Below, one piece after another: positions 8,523-22,883 of a stretch of DNA of 64,000 nucleotides. Each line of letters begins with the position of its first letter. Within the stretch, counting starts at the first letter, position 1. The stretch comes from Fodinicurvata sp. EGI_FJ10296 (lineage in GTDB: Bacteria > Pseudomonadota > Alphaproteobacteria > DSM-16000 > Inquilinaceae). Below the pieces are notes generated by a model. It was given only the letters and a program-made list of their open reading frames with translations. It searched no databases and was not told the DNA's origin. The stretch lies in NCBI RefSeq assembly GCF_040712075.1, contig NZ_JBFCVL010000001.1, forward strand, positions 689,045 through 753,044. Direction: 5' to 3'. The position numbers and the translations under genes were made by a program.

Positions 8523-8561
8523 TAAGTTCCGGGGGGTAAATTCCGGGGGTAACTTCGGGGG
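8523..8561 (+). repeat. Three tandem G-tract repeats before sdhC
   Basis: Three adjacent units read TAAGTTCCGGGGGG, TAAATTCCGGGGG and TAACTTCGGGGG, ending 26 bp before the sdhC start. The shared pattern is TAAnTTC followed by a run of five or six G. The third G-run may serve as an unusually strong but distant Shine-Dalgarno-like sequence. The array could also be slippage-generated or form a G-rich RNA structure. Confidence 0.6.
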
Positions 8562-8587
8562 CTCGCAAAGAACGAGGCGATGACGGC

Positions 8588-8974
8588 ATGGCGTCCAAGG
8601 CAAGACCAATTTCGCCGCACCTGCAGATCTACAGGCCTCAGATCAGCAGTGTGCTTTCAATCCTGCATCGGGCGACCGGCATCGCGCTGACAGTCGGCCT
8701 GCTCGTTCTCGTATGGTGGCTGCTTGCGGCCGCCTCCGGTCCCGAGGCCTATGCGACGGCCCAGGGCTTCATAGGGTCGTTCATCGGGCAAATCCTGATG
8801 TTCGGGTGGACCTTTGCTTTCTTCTTCCATCTCTGCAACGGAATCCGTCACCTGTTCTGGGACGCCGGATATGGATTCGACCTTCCCGTCATGAACCTGA
8901 CGGGCCAGATCGCCGTGGGTGCGTCAGCCGGCCTGACGCTGCTCTCCTGGATCATCGCCTATATCGTCTGGTGA
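8588..8974 (+). CDS. sdhC: Succinate dehydrogenase cytochrome b556 subunit
   Basis: This 128-residue membrane anchor of complex II binds haem b and quinone. The N-terminus RPISPHLQIYRPQ and SVLSILHRATGIAL are characteristic. Three hydrophobic segments follow (~30-50, ~65-88, ~105-127). The haem-ligand histidine is in FHLCNGIRHLFWD. It is the first gene of sdhCDAB, and only 3 bp separate it from sdhD. The length is normal for alphaproteobacteria. Confidence 0.95.
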   Translation: MASKARPISPHLQIYRPQISSVLSILHRATGIALTVGLLVLVWWLLAAASGPEAYATAQGFIGSFIGQILMFGWTFAFFFHLCNGIRHLFWDAGYGFDLPVMNLTGQIAVGASAGLTLLSWIIAYIVW

Positions 8975-8977
8975 CCG

Positions 8978-9373
8978 ATGTCCGAAAATAATCGTGATTT
9001 CCGCTCCGCCCTGTCCCGCGTCCGTGGTCTGGGATCGGCAAAGTCCGGCACCGGTCACTGGTGGTCGACCCGGCTGTCGTCGCTGGCCCTGATCCCGCTT
9101 GGCGTCTGGTTCGTCGTTTCGCTGCTCGGCCTGATCGGTGCGCCGCATGCGACCGTCGTGTTGTGGATGTCGTCGCCGTTCGTCGCCGTGATGCTGATTT
9201 TGCTGATCGTTGCGACGTTTCATCATGCGGCGCTCGGTATGCAAACCGTCTACGAGGACTATATCCACGACCACACGTTACGGCTCATGGCGGATCTCGG
9301 CACAAAGGGCCTGCTCGCGGTATTCGCCGTGGCGACGATCATTGCTGTTATTCGCACCGGTTTGGGAGGGTAG
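8978..9373 (+). CDS. sdhD: Succinate dehydrogenase membrane anchor subunit
   Basis: This 131-residue second anchor of complex II has three hydrophobic segments and the conserved FHHAALGMQTVYEDYIH histidine/tyrosine region involved in haem and quinone binding. The N-terminal RVRGLGSAKSGTGHWW is the usual alphaproteobacterial SdhD signature. It lies between sdhC and sdhA with a 6-bp gap to sdhA, so co-transcription and likely translational coupling are expected. Confidence 0.93.
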   Translation: MSENNRDFRSALSRVRGLGSAKSGTGHWWSTRLSSLALIPLGVWFVVSLLGLIGAPHATVVLWMSSPFVAVMLILLIVATFHHAALGMQTVYEDYIHDHTLRLMADLGTKGLLAVFAVATIIAVIRTGLGG

Positions 9374-9379
9374 GTCACA

Positions 9380-11182
9380 ATGGCGGCCGCCGCACGAAAC
9401 AGTTCTTATGAAATCATCGACCATTCATATGACGTCATCGTCGTCGGCGCCGGCGGCGCCGGGCTGCGGGCGACATTCGGGATGGCGGAGAAGGGCCTGA
9501 AAACGGCCTGCATCTCGAAGGTGTTCCCGACGCGCAGCCATACGGTTGCGGCCCAGGGCGGCGTTTCCGCCGCGCTCGGCAATATGGGCGACGACGACTG
9601 GCGCTGGCACATGTACGACACCGTCAAGGGGTCGGACTGGCTGGGCGATCAGGACGCGATCGAGTATATGTGCCGCGAGGCCGTGCCGGCCATCATCGAG
9701 CTGGAACATTACGGGCTGCCATTCTCGCGGACCGAAGACGGCAAGATCTATCAGCGTGCGTTCGGCGGCATGACGACTCATTTCGGCGAGGGGCGCGCCT
9801 ATCGCACCTGCGCCGCCGCCGACCGGACCGGCCACGCGATGCTTCACACGCTCTATCAGCAGGCGCTGAAGCATGAAGCGGAATTCTTCATCGAGTACAT
9901 TGCCCTTGACCTGATCATGGAAGACGGCGTCTGCCGTGGCGTCATGTGCTGGAACCTGGATGACGGCACGCTTCACCGCTTTCGCGGGCATATGGTTGTG
10001 CTGGCCACGGGCGGTTACGGCCGCGCCTATTTCTCATGCACGTCGGCGCATACCTGCACCGGCGACGGCAATGCCATGGTCGCCCGCGCCGGACTGCCGC
10101 TTCAGGACATGGAATTCGTCCAGTTTCATCCCACGGGCATATACGGCGCCGGGTGTCTGATCACCGAGGGCGTGCGCGGCGAGGGCGGGTATCTGACCAA
10201 CGCCGAGGGTGAGCGTTTCATGGAACGCTATGCCCCCAACGCGAAGGACCTGGCATCGCGCGATGTCGTCAGCCGGGCAATGACGATCGAGATCAACGAG
10301 GGACGCGGCGTGGGGCCGAACAAGGACCACATCCACCTGAACCTCCATCATCTCGATCCGGCGGTGATTCTGGAGCGTTTGCCCGGTATCGCCGAGACGG
10401 CCCGCGTCTTCTCCGGCGTCGACGTCACCAAGGATCCGATCCCGGTGCTGCCGACCGTTCACTACAACATGGGCGGTATCCCGACCAATGTCCGGTGCGA
10501 GGTGCTGAGCCCGACGCCCGACGATCCCGACCGGACCGTGCCGGGGCTGATGGCGATTGGCGAAGCGGCCTGCGTCTCGGTCCATGGCGCCAACCGCCTC
10601 GGCTCGAATTCACTGCTGGATCTGGTGGTGTTTGGGCGGGCGGCGGCGATCCGCGCTTCGGAAGTGATCGCGCCGGATACAACTCACAGGGCGCTTCGAG
10701 ACGACGCCGGCGACGATGCCGTCGACAGGCTGGATCGGGTTCGCCACGGCAAGCAGCAGGTCGATACCGCTGATCTCCGCCTGGAGATGCAGCAGGCGAT
10801 GCAGCGCAATGTCGCGGTTTTCCGGACGCAGGAAACGCTCGAAAAGGCCGTCGATGAGATTTCGGTGGCCTGGGACAAGAAGGCGGGCCTCGGTGTCACC
10901 GACAAATCGATGATCTGGAATTCTGATCTGGTCGAGACGCTGGAACTGGACAATCTGATGATCCAGTCGGTGGCGACCGTGCATTCCGCCGTCAATCGGA
11001 CCGAAAGTCGTGGCGCCCACGCGCGTGAAGATTTTCAGGACCGCAACGACGATGAATGGATGAAGCACACGGTCGTCTGGGTCGATGAGCACGGCAAGAG
11101 CCGGATCGACTATCGTCCGGTTCATCTGACGCCGCTGACCAACGAGGTTCAGTCCTTCCCGCCGAAGGTGCGATCCTATTGA
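9380..11182 (+). CDS. sdhA: Succinate dehydrogenase flavoprotein subunit
   Basis: The 600-residue catalytic subunit oxidises succinate to fumarate. The dinucleotide-binding motif [17 protein letters not shown] is near the N-terminus. His54 in [16 protein letters not shown] is the covalent FAD attachment site. Other visible motifs are [47 protein letters not shown] and the C-terminal [13 protein letters not shown]. Length and motifs are typical, with nothing missing. It sits third in sdhCDAB. Confidence 0.97.
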   Translation: MAAAARNSSYEIIDHSYDVIVVGAGGAGLRATFGMAEKGLKTACISKVFPTRSHTVAAQGGVSAALGNMGDDDWRWHMYDTVKGSDWLGDQDAIEYMCREAVPAIIELEHYGLPFSRTEDGKIYQRAFGGMTTHFGEGRAYRTCAAADRTGHAMLHTLYQQALKHEAEFFIEYIALDLIMEDGVCRGVMCWNLDDGTLHRFRGHMVVLATGGYGRAYFSCTSAHTCTGDGNAMVARAGLPLQDMEFVQFHPTGIYGAGCLITEGVRGEGGYLTNAEGERFMERYAPNAKDLASRDVVSRAMTIEINEGRGVGPNKDHIHLNLHHLDPAVILERLPGIAETARVFSGVDVTKDPIPVLPTVHYNMGGIPTNVRCEVLSPTPDDPDRTVPGLMAIGEAACVSVHGANRLGSNSLLDLVVFGRAAAIRASEVIAPDTTHRALRDDAGDDAVDRLDRVRHGKQQVDTADLRLEMQQAMQRNVAVFRTQETLEKAVDEISVAWDKKAGLGVTDKSMIWNSDLVETLELDNLMIQSVATVHSAVNRTESRGAHAREDFQDRNDDEWMKHTVVWVDEHGKSRIDYRPVHLTPLTNEVQSFPPKVRSY

Positions 11183-11313
11183 CGGCTGCGTCCCGGCCGG
11201 CCATCGGTGGTTGGCCGGCGATGTCAATGTAGATCCGATGGATTGGGCGGCGACGGACATTCATTGTGTTCGGTTATGCCGTCATCGGCTCCGGGGTTGA
11301 GGAACAGGAAAGT

Positions 11314-12096
11314 ATGGTTGAACTAGCTCTGCCGCGTAACGCCAAAGTCGAAAAGGGATCGCGGTATCCGGCGCAGCCCGGGGCAAAAAAGACCCGTACG
11401 TTCAAGGTCTATCGCTGGTCGCCCGATGACGATCGCAATCCGCGGCTCGACGAGTTCGAAGTCGATACGGAAACCTGCGGCACGATGGTGCTGGACGCTC
11501 TTATCCATATCAAGAGCCGGCAGGACAGTTCGCTGACCTTCCGCCGGTCCTGCCGCGAGGGCATCTGCGGCTCCTGCGCGATGAACATTGACGGCGTCAA
11601 TACCCTGGCCTGCCTGAAGCCGATCGAGGAGATCGAGGGCGACGTCCGCATCTATCCTTTACCGCATATGCCGGTGATCAAGGATCTGGTGCCTGATCTC
11701 AATCACGTCTATGCGCAATACGCATCGATCAAGCCGTGGTTGCGCACGGAAACCCAGCCGCCGCCGGATCGCGAACGGTTGCAGTCACCGGAGGACAGCC
11801 GGGCGATCGACGAGGCGACGACCTGCATTCTCTGTTTCTGTTGTTCGACCTCGTGCCCGAGCTACTGGTGGAATGGCGACAAGTTTCTTGGACCGGCCAT
11901 TCTGCTTCAGGCTTATCGTTGGCTTGGCGATAGCCGGGACGAGTACACGGGCGAACGACTCGACGACCTGGAAGATCCTTTCCGGCTCTATCGCTGTCAC
12001 ACGATCATGAACTGCACCAAGTCTTGCCCCAAGGGCCTGAATCCGGCGCGTGCGATCGCCGAGATCAAGAAGATGATGGTCGAGCGCCGGATCTGA
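11314..12096 (+). CDS. sdhB: Succinate dehydrogenase iron-sulfur subunit
   Basis: This 260-residue protein relays electrons from FAD to quinone through three clusters. The [2Fe-2S] cysteines are in [22 protein letters not shown], whose key residues lie at about 11551-11611. [16 protein letters not shown] and [17 protein letters not shown] supply the [4Fe-4S] and [3Fe-4S] ligands. An upstream in-frame GTG at 11266 exists, but the ATG at 11314 follows GAGGAACAGGAAAGT, a good ribosome site, and gives a family-length protein. The 131-bp gap after sdhA is the only sizeable gap in the operon. Its stop overlaps the zapE start. Confidence 0.96.
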   Translation: MVELALPRNAKVEKGSRYPAQPGAKKTRTFKVYRWSPDDDRNPRLDEFEVDTETCGTMVLDALIHIKSRQDSSLTFRRSCREGICGSCAMNIDGVNTLACLKPIEEIEGDVRIYPLPHMPVIKDLVPDLNHVYAQYASIKPWLRTETQPPPDRERLQSPEDSRAIDEATTCILCFCCSTSCPSYWWNGDKFLGPAILLQAYRWLGDSRDEYTGERLDDLEDPFRLYRCHTIMNCTKSCPKGLNPARAIAEIKKMMVERRI

Positions 12097-13358
12097 TGCC
12101 GGAGGCGGCGGGATCGGCGGAACCGCGGATCGGCAAACCGGCCTCCACCGTTACGCCGGACGGCGAAACCGGCTTTGCGACGGCGTTCGAATCGGCCGTC
12201 GGCGAGGGCGGCCCGATCGCCGCCTATCGGTCACTGGTGCGATCGGGTGCGATTACGCAAGACCCCCACCAGGAACTGGCGGCTGAAAAACTGCAGAGCC
12301 TGGCCAAGGCGCTGCAGGGCTACGATCCGGGGCAGGGCCAGACCGGCTGGCGGGTCCGGCTGGGTTTGGCGCGCCGGCCGGACCCGGCGCCTCAAGGACT
12401 GTATCTCTTCGGCGGCGTCGGCCGCGGAAAATCGATGCTGATGGATATTTTCCACCGCACGGTTCCGGTCACTGAGAAGCGCCGCGTTCACTTCCACGAA
12501 TTCCTCCTTGACGTACATAATCGGCTGCACGCCGCGCGCCAGGCCGAAACCGAAGCGCCGACATTGATCCGCAAGCTGTCCGGCGGTGCGTCCGATCCGC
12601 TGATTGATGTCGCCGACGAACTGGCGCAAGAGGCGTGGCTTTTGTGCTTCGACGAATTTCATGTTTCCGACGTCGCCGATGCCATGATCATGGGCCGGTT
12701 GTTCACGGCGCTGTTCGACCGTGGCCTTGTTATGGTGGCCACCAGCAACATTGCGCCCGACGATTTGTATAAAGACGGGCTTCAGCGGCGGCGATTTCTC
12801 CCGTTCATCGACCTGCTGAAAGAGCGGCTGGACATTCTCCATCTTGATGGCGGCCGCGATTACCGGCTCGACAGCCTGCGGGGAACGACCGTCTACCATA
12901 CCCCCGCAGGTCCGGCCGCCGACAAGGCGATGGGCGCGACATTCGACCGTCTGGCCGGTGCCGCAAAGGCTGAACGGCGGACGTTGCACATGCGCGGCCG
13001 GGACGTACCGATACCGAAGGCCGCCGCCGAGGTGGCCTGGTTCGGCTTCGACGATCTCTGCCGTCGACCCCTGGGCGCGGCGGATTATCTTGCTCTGGCC
13101 GATGCGTTCGACACCATCATGATTTCGGACATACCGAAGCTGACCGAGGATGAGCGCAACGAAGCCAAGCGATTCGTCAATCTGATCGATGCCCTTTACG
13201 ATCAGGGTACGAAGATTATCGTTTCGGCCGATGCACCGCCCCATGAACTGTATGTCGGGGAGACAGCCGCCTTCGATTTCGAGAGAACAGTGTCGCGGCT
13301 GATCGAGATGCAGTCCGCCGAGTATCTGGCGACAACGCCGAAGCATCGACCGGCATAG
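12096..13358 (+). CDS. zapE: Cell division protein ZapE / AFG1-like ATPase
   Basis: This 420-residue AFG1/ZapE-family P-loop ATPase has Walker A in LFGGVGRGKSMLMDIFH, Walker B in LLCFDEFHVSDVADAMI and sensor-like VMVATSNIAPDDLY. The C-terminal YVGETAAFDFERTVSRLIEMQS is typical. In E. coli ZapE acts at the division ring; the mitochondrial relative assists turnover of respiratory complexes, which fits its coupling here to sdhB (TGATG, 1-bp overlap). The ATG at 12096 is used because homology does not extend into the upstream frame that overlaps sdhB. Confidence 0.92.
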   Translation: MPEAAGSAEPRIGKPASTVTPDGETGFATAFESAVGEGGPIAAYRSLVRSGAITQDPHQELAAEKLQSLAKALQGYDPGQGQTGWRVRLGLARRPDPAPQGLYLFGGVGRGKSMLMDIFHRTVPVTEKRRVHFHEFLLDVHNRLHAARQAETEAPTLIRKLSGGASDPLIDVADELAQEAWLLCFDEFHVSDVADAMIMGRLFTALFDRGLVMVATSNIAPDDLYKDGLQRRRFLPFIDLLKERLDILHLDGGRDYRLDSLRGTTVYHTPAGPAADKAMGATFDRLAGAAKAERRTLHMRGRDVPIPKAAAEVAWFGFDDLCRRPLGAADYLALADAFDTIMISDIPKLTEDERNEAKRFVNLIDALYDQGTKIIVSADAPPHELYVGETAAFDFERTVSRLIEMQSAEYLATTPKHRPA

Positions 13359-13553
13359 GGCCGCCGGACCTCCGGCCATGCACGAAAACCGCGCGGACTC
13401 CTGCCTCGATCAAGCTGCGATGGTATATCCCGCATTTGCGGCAAGCATTTGTTAACGCAGTTGCTGCTAGGGTTGCCGGGTGCATGTCGGCACGCATCAG
13501 CGAACCATTCGTAAACGCTAGTCGCCACTTACCGGGCAGGGGTCGAGAGATCG

Positions 13554-14543
13554 ATGGGATACCGCAGGGATTTCTCTTGGAAGATGGATCCTGATACCAG
13601 TGAATATCTGGATGCCTTGAAATCGCGCTATCGTATGGGGTTGCCGGCGTTGGCGCCCGATCTTGAAGATCGCTATCTTCAGCCCGAGGATCTGCTGAAC
13701 GACGACCTCGATCTCGGCGGTTTCGAAAGCCCGATCGTCCTGTCGATGATGGCGGTCAAGGATCCGTTCTGCCCGGCCGCGTTGGCCGCCGCGAACCGGT
13801 TGCTGCCCCGTGCGGCCGGTAGCCGCGTCCGCAATCAGGTCGCCAAGGTGATGCATTCCCGCAGCCGCCATCCCGTCGTCCGCAAGGGCGTGCTGATGGT
13901 GGCGAAGCAGGGTTTCGACATCGATGCTCTCAAAAGATTTGCCACGGCGACCAGCCGGCGCATCGAAGACGATCGCGCCAATGCCCAGCAGGCCATGGCG
14001 GCCTATCTGCGCCGGCTCGCGGTCGATGGCGAATCGCCGCCGACGATCATGGACGACCTGCTGTGCCTCAGCTATCGCTGTTCGCTATCGCCCGCGACCG
14101 TCCGGCAGTTGATTCTGAACACCATCGAAAGTCGCAAGGTTTCCGTGCAGGCGAAGGTGGCAATGCTGCGCAATATCAAGCGTTTGCCGCGACAATTTCA
14201 GCTCGAACTCATCACCCGCATCACGTCGATGCGCAAGAGCCAGAGCACCGACATCCTGCGCCGGTGCCTTGAAGACGTCTTCCTCGGCGAATCCGGTCGG
14301 CCCGAAGCCGCGAAGTCCGACCCCAATTGGGTGGACTCCCATTGGGGGGGTGCCAACGGGAGCGATTCCAGCCGTCGCATTGTCTTGCCCTCGGCTGCGG
14401 ATGCCGCACGACGCGAGGGCGGCGGTCAGTTCTGGATGGTGCCACGCCACCGGGCGCTCGACTCCGGCCTTTCCGCCCGCGATGCCTCGCAGCGGCCGCA
14501 ATGGCCGGGTGGCCGAAGCGGCGACTCCGCGCGCGCGCGCTGA
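13554..14543 (+). CDS. Uncharacterised helical-repeat protein
   Basis: I do not recognise the family. The 329-residue product is predicted soluble. Residues ~35-245 are strongly helical, with repeated Ala/Leu/Arg-rich segments (PAALAAANRLLPRAAG, HPVVRKGVLMVAKQGF, VSVQAKVAMLRNIKRLP) that look HEAT-like, resembling DUF2336-type alphaproteobacterial proteins in style. The last ~85 residues are Gly/Ser/Asp/Arg-rich and probably disordered. There is no signal peptide or membrane segment. The ATG at 13554 has only a weak GAGAG upstream; an internal ATG at 13584 is possible. It lies alone between zapE and mdh. Confidence 0.7.
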   Translation: MGYRRDFSWKMDPDTSEYLDALKSRYRMGLPALAPDLEDRYLQPEDLLNDDLDLGGFESPIVLSMMAVKDPFCPAALAAANRLLPRAAGSRVRNQVAKVMHSRSRHPVVRKGVLMVAKQGFDIDALKRFATATSRRIEDDRANAQQAMAAYLRRLAVDGESPPTIMDDLLCLSYRCSLSPATVRQLILNTIESRKVSVQAKVAMLRNIKRLPRQFQLELITRITSMRKSQSTDILRRCLEDVFLGESGRPEAAKSDPNWVDSHWGGANGSDSSRRIVLPSAADAARREGGGQFWMVPRHRALDSGLSARDASQRPQWPGGRSGDSARAR

Positions 14544-15796
<1,253 letters not shown>

Positions 15797-15813
15797 TTTG
15801 CCACTTTCAAGCG

Positions 15814-15838
15814 GCCGACGCCCTGATGCGGCGTCGGC
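15814..15838 (+). terminator. Hairpin after mdh
   Basis: GCCGACGCC and GGCGTCGGC form a perfect 9-bp stem around a 7-nt loop, 18 bp after the mdh stop. No run of T follows, so it is either a factor-dependent end or an mRNA-stabilising hairpin. Confidence 0.45.
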
Positions 15839-16075
15839 GGTATCGCGGGACGACAGTAATCGTCGCTCCACGGCCTCACTGCGTGTTGTGCCGGGTGCCC
15901 CTTGGTGCATTGCTGGCGAAAAATCACCTGTTCCCGGTTGCCCCCGGCGCGACAGATGGTATGGTGCAGCGCCATTGAGGCATTCCGGGCCGGGCGCGGC
16001 GGTCATGCGATCGCCTGCCGGGTCCGGTACCGCCAACGCTGTCATGTCGGGTGGCCACCAACCGGACGGGATCAA

Positions 16076-17272
16076 ATGAACATCCACGAATACCAGGCCA
16101 AAAGCCTGTTGAAGCGATACGGAGTCGCCGTACCCTCGGGCGGTGTTGCTTATACACCGAACGAAGCGGCGGAAGCGGCCAAACAGCTTTCCGGCCCCGT
16201 TTACGTGGTCAAGAGCCAGATTCATGCAGGTGGCCGCGGCGCCGGCCGCTTCAAGGAGGATCCGGACGGCAAGGGTGGCGTGCGCGTCGTCAAGTCGGTC
16301 GAGGACGTCTCTGCCAATGCCGCGGCGATGCTCAATCACACCCTCGTGACGAAGCAGACGGGTCCCGACGGCAAACTGGTCAACAGGGTCTACATCGAGG
16401 AAGGCTGCGACATCCGCCGCGAGTTGTACCTCTCGCTGCTGGTCGACCGGGCAACCTCGCGCGTTACCGTGATTGCCTCGACCGAAGGCGGGATGGAAAT
16501 CGAGGAAGTCGCCGCCGAAACGCCGGAAAAAATCATCACGATCGACATCGATCCCGTCACCGGATTGTCGGGGTTTCATGCCCGGCAGGTGGCGTTCGCG
16601 CTGGGGCTGGAAGGCAAGCAGGTGTCGGCCTGCGTCAAGTTCCTTACTGCCATGTACCAGGCGTTCATCGAACTCGATGCCTCCACCGTCGAGGTTAACC
16701 CGCTGGTCGTCACGGGTGACGGCGAAATCCTCGCCCTCGACGCCAAAATGAACTTCGACGACAACGCGCTCTATCGGCATGCTGAAATCGCCGAAATGCG
16801 CGACGAGTCCGAAGAAGATCCTGCCGAGATCGAAGCCGGCAAGCACGATCTGAACTACATCAAGCTCGACGGCAATATCGGCTGCATGGTCAACGGCGCC
16901 GGTCTCGCCATGGCGACGATGGACATCATCAAGCTTTATGGCGGGTCGCCGGCCAATTTCCTGGACGTCGGCGGCGGTGCGACCAAGGAAAAGGTCACGG
17001 CCGCCTTCAAGCTGATCCTCAGCGACGCCAATGTTGAGGGCATTCTGGTCAACATTTTCGGCGGGATCATGCGGTGTGACGTCATTGCCGAGGGCATCGT
17101 GGCCGCAGCGCGTGAGGTGGCGCTTCATGTGCCGCTCGTCGTCAGGCTGGAAGGCACCAACGTCGAACTGGGCAAGAAGATACTGGCCGAGAGTGGTCTG
17201 GCGATCGTTTCCGCCGACAATCTTGCCGATGCCGCCGATAAGATCGTTACTGCCGTGAAGGAGGCCAGGTAA
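16076..17272 (+). CDS. sucC: Succinyl-CoA synthetase beta subunit (ADP-forming type)
   Basis: This 398-residue subunit carries the ATP-grasp domain. The start [16 protein letters not shown] is diagnostic, and [16 protein letters not shown] and the C-terminal [16 protein letters not shown] are conserved. EVNPLVV and [12 protein letters not shown] contribute metal and nucleotide ligands. The ATG at 16076 is fixed by this N-terminus; the open frame upstream has no homology. It overlaps sucD by 1 bp (TAATG). Confidence 0.96.
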   Translation: MNIHEYQAKSLLKRYGVAVPSGGVAYTPNEAAEAAKQLSGPVYVVKSQIHAGGRGAGRFKEDPDGKGGVRVVKSVEDVSANAAAMLNHTLVTKQTGPDGKLVNRVYIEEGCDIRRELYLSLLVDRATSRVTVIASTEGGMEIEEVAAETPEKIITIDIDPVTGLSGFHARQVAFALGLEGKQVSACVKFLTAMYQAFIELDASTVEVNPLVVTGDGEILALDAKMNFDDNALYRHAEIAEMRDESEEDPAEIEAGKHDLNYIKLDGNIGCMVNGAGLAMATMDIIKLYGGSPANFLDVGGGATKEKVTAAFKLILSDANVEGILVNIFGGIMRCDVIAEGIVAAAREVALHVPLVVRLEGTNVELGKKILAESGLAIVSADNLADAADKIVTAVKEAR

Positions 17273-18147
17273 TGGCTGTTCTCGTCGACAAGAACACCAA
17301 GGTAATCTGCCAGGGCTTCACCGGCAATCAGGGTACCTTTCATTCCGAGCAGGCCATTGCCTACGGCACCCGTATGGTCGGCGGCGTGAGTCCCGGCAAA
17401 GGCGGAACGACGCATCTCGATCTGCCGGTCTTCAATACGGTTGCCGAAGCCCGCGACAAGACCGGTGCCGATGCGACGGTCATTTACGTGCCGCCGCCCT
17501 TCGCCGCCGATGCGATCCTTGAGGCGATCGACGCGGAGATTCCGCTGGCCGTCTGCATCACCGAGGGCATCCCCGTCCTCGATATGGTCAAGGTCAAGCG
17601 CGCCCTTGAGGGGTCCGGCACGCGCCTGATCGGGCCGAACTGCCCGGGCGTGATCACGCCGGATGCCTGCAAGATCGGCATCATGCCGGGGCACATCCAT
17701 CGGCGCGGCAAGATCGGCATCGTCAGCCGGTCGGGCACACTGACCTACGAAGCCGTCGCGCAGACGACGGCGGCGGGGCTGGGGCAGTCGACCTGCATCG
17801 GGATCGGCGGCGACCCGGTGAACGGCACCAACTTCATCGACTGCCTCGAAATGTTCCTGGCGGACAACGAGACCGAAGCCATGATCATGATCGGCGAGAT
17901 CGGTGGATCGGCCGAGGAAGAGGCAGCCGAATTCCTGAAGGCGGCCAAATCGAAGAAACCCGTAGTCGGCTTTATCGCCGGTCGCACGGCCCCTCCGGGA
18001 CGTCGCATGGGGCATGCCGGTGCGATCATCGCCGGAGGCAAGGGCGGCGCCGAAGACAAGATCGATGTCATGCGATCGGCAGGCGTCCACATCGCCGACA
18101 GCCCTGCGAGTCTCGGATCAACGATGGTTGAGGCCCTGAAAGGCTGA
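17272..18147 (+). CDS. sucD: Succinyl-CoA synthetase alpha subunit
   Basis: This 291-residue CoA-binding subunit bears the phosphohistidine. It starts [24 protein letters not shown], whose key CoA-binding residues are GFTGNQG. Also visible are [17 protein letters not shown] and the active-site His in [15 protein letters not shown]. It converts succinyl-CoA to succinate with nucleotide formation, together with SucC. Coupling to sucC by overlap is typical. The sucA start lies 289 bp downstream. Confidence 0.96.
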   Translation: MAVLVDKNTKVICQGFTGNQGTFHSEQAIAYGTRMVGGVSPGKGGTTHLDLPVFNTVAEARDKTGADATVIYVPPPFAADAILEAIDAEIPLAVCITEGIPVLDMVKVKRALEGSGTRLIGPNCPGVITPDACKIGIMPGHIHRRGKIGIVSRSGTLTYEAVAQTTAAGLGQSTCIGIGGDPVNGTNFIDCLEMFLADNETEAMIMIGEIGGSAEEEAAEFLKAAKSKKPVVGFIAGRTAPPGRRMGHAGAIIAGGKGGAEDKIDVMRSAGVHIADSPASLGSTMVEALKG

Positions 18148-18436
18148 TGGTGGTCGTCCATCCGTCCCGAAATGTCGCAGCCGTTGCAAGGGCGCCGGAA
18201 TTGTCTCGGACGATGAGCGCCCTTCCGGCGCTGGAGCGATCTGATCGGGGTCGGTCCGGCCGGCATGGGATTTCGGGACATCATAATGGACAGCAAATGG
18301 ATGCCATCGGGAGCGGTTCCGGTGGCGTCTTGCTGTTCTGGCGCCGTGGAGAGCAATGGCTCTCCACGCAAGGCCGGGACGGCAGGGAACCGCGTTAACA
18401 GGGCGGCGGACGGTATCGTTCGCCGAATCGAGTACG

Positions 18437-21367
<2,931 letters not shown>

Positions 21368-21521
21368 AGGGCAGGACCCGGGTTTTGCCGGGAATGACTG
21401 AGTTCCGGGCATCGATTGCCGTCGTCACCGCTGAAAAAGTGGAAACCGCCGGTACCCGATGCCCACGCACACTCCTTGTCGGCGCATTGGCGCGGAAGTA
21501 GAAAACAGCAGGTATCCGACC

Positions 21522-22844
21522 ATGAGCACAGATATCGTCGTTCCGGCCCTGGGCGAATCCGTAACGGAAGCAACCATCGCCAAATGGCTGAAAAAGCCGG
21601 GCGATAAAGTCGATCGTGACGAGGCCGTCGTCGAACTGGAGACGGACAAGGTAACGCTGGAGGTGAACGCCTCCGAAGCCGGCGTGCTGGAGGACATTGT
21701 CGTGTCCGAAGGCGAAACCGTCGAAGTCGGCGCCAAGCTGGGATCGATCGGTGCCGGCAGCGGCGCAGCCGCGAGCAGCAAAGAGGCGGCTTCTTCCGAC
21801 ACCCGGGCTGCCGAAACCAAATCCGCTGAAACGTCCGGTTCGGAAAAGGGCGGCAGTACCGCGCAGTTGGCGGCGGACGCTTCCCAAGGGTCGGATGACG
21901 ATACGGCGGTGATGCCGGCGGCCCGCAAGATGATTGCCGACAACAAGCTGGATGTCGGCAAGATTGCCGGTACGGGCAAGGACGGCCGCATCACGAAGCA
22001 GGACGTACAGGATCATCTGGACGGCAAAGGCGGGGCCGCCAAACCCTCCGGCGGAAAGGCCGAGGCCAAACGCGATTCCGGCGGTACGATGACGATCGAT
22101 ATCCCGGCATTCGAGCGGCCGGCGACGACCGATCGCCCGAAAAAGGACCGCGAGGAGCGGGTCCGGATGTCCAAGCTGCGCCAGACGATCGCCCGGCGGC
22201 TGAAGGAAGCCCAGGACACCGCGGCCATGCTGACCACCTTCAACGAGGTCGACATGACCGCTATGAAGGAGGTACGCGAAGCGTACAAGGCCGGATTCGA
22301 GAAGAAGCACGGCGTACGGCTTGGATTCATGTCGTTCTTCATCAAGGCCTGTGTACAGGTTCTCCAGGAACTGCCGGCGGTTAACGCCGAGGTCGACGGT
22401 ACGGACATCGTCTACAAGAACTATTACGACATCGGTGTCGCGGTCGGCACGCCGCAGGGGCTGGTGGTGCCGGTAGTCCGCGATTGCGATCGGCTTTCCT
22501 TCGCCGAGGTCGAGCAGACGATCAACGGCTATGGCAAGAAGGCGCGGGACGGAAAGCTGAGCATGGCCGACCTGACCGGCGGCACTTTCACGATCTCCAA
22601 CGGCGGTGTCTATGGCTCGCTGATGTCCACGCCGATCCTCAACCCGCCGCAATCGGCCATTCTGGGCATGCACAAGATCCAGGACCGGCCTATGGCGATC
22701 AATGGCAAGGTCGAGATCCGGCCGATGATGTATCTGGCGTTGAGCTACGATCACCGCATCGTCGACGGCAAGGAAGCGGTGACGTTCCTGGTCCGGGTGA
22801 AGGAATATCTGGAAGACCCGCAGCGCTTGCTGCTTGAGGTCTGA
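21522..22844 (+). CDS. sucB: 2-oxoglutarate dehydrogenase E2 (dihydrolipoyl succinyltransferase)
   Basis: This 440-residue core enzyme of the complex has an N-terminal lipoyl domain with Lys43 in [12 protein letters not shown] Ser/Ala/Glu-rich linker (~80-125) is followed by the E1/E3-binding domain ([19 protein letters not shown]) and a second linker. The catalytic domain starts at [19 protein letters not shown] and ends with the active-site His411 in [11 protein letters not shown]. The ATG at 21522 gives the standard [14 protein letters not shown] start. The expected third subunit gene, lpd, is not next to it. Confidence 0.96.
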   Translation: MSTDIVVPALGESVTEATIAKWLKKPGDKVDRDEAVVELETDKVTLEVNASEAGVLEDIVVSEGETVEVGAKLGSIGAGSGAAASSKEAASSDTRAAETKSAETSGSEKGGSTAQLAADASQGSDDDTAVMPAARKMIADNKLDVGKIAGTGKDGRITKQDVQDHLDGKGGAAKPSGGKAEAKRDSGGTMTIDIPAFERPATTDRPKKDREERVRMSKLRQTIARRLKEAQDTAAMLTTFNEVDMTAMKEVREAYKAGFEKKHGVRLGFMSFFIKACVQVLQELPAVNAEVDGTDIVYKNYYDIGVAVGTPQGLVVPVVRDCDRLSFAEVEQTINGYGKKARDGKLSMADLTGGTFTISNGGVYGSLMSTPILNPPQSAILGMHKIQDRPMAINGKVEIRPMMYLALSYDHRIVDGKEAVTFLVRVKEYLEDPQRLLLEV

Positions 22845-22883
22845 TTTGCCGGCAAGAGGCGTCCAGTGGGTTGGGGTGAACCG

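Noticed and set aside
8523..8561. CRISPR-like array before sdhC
   Set aside because: The units are only 12-14 bp with no spacers.
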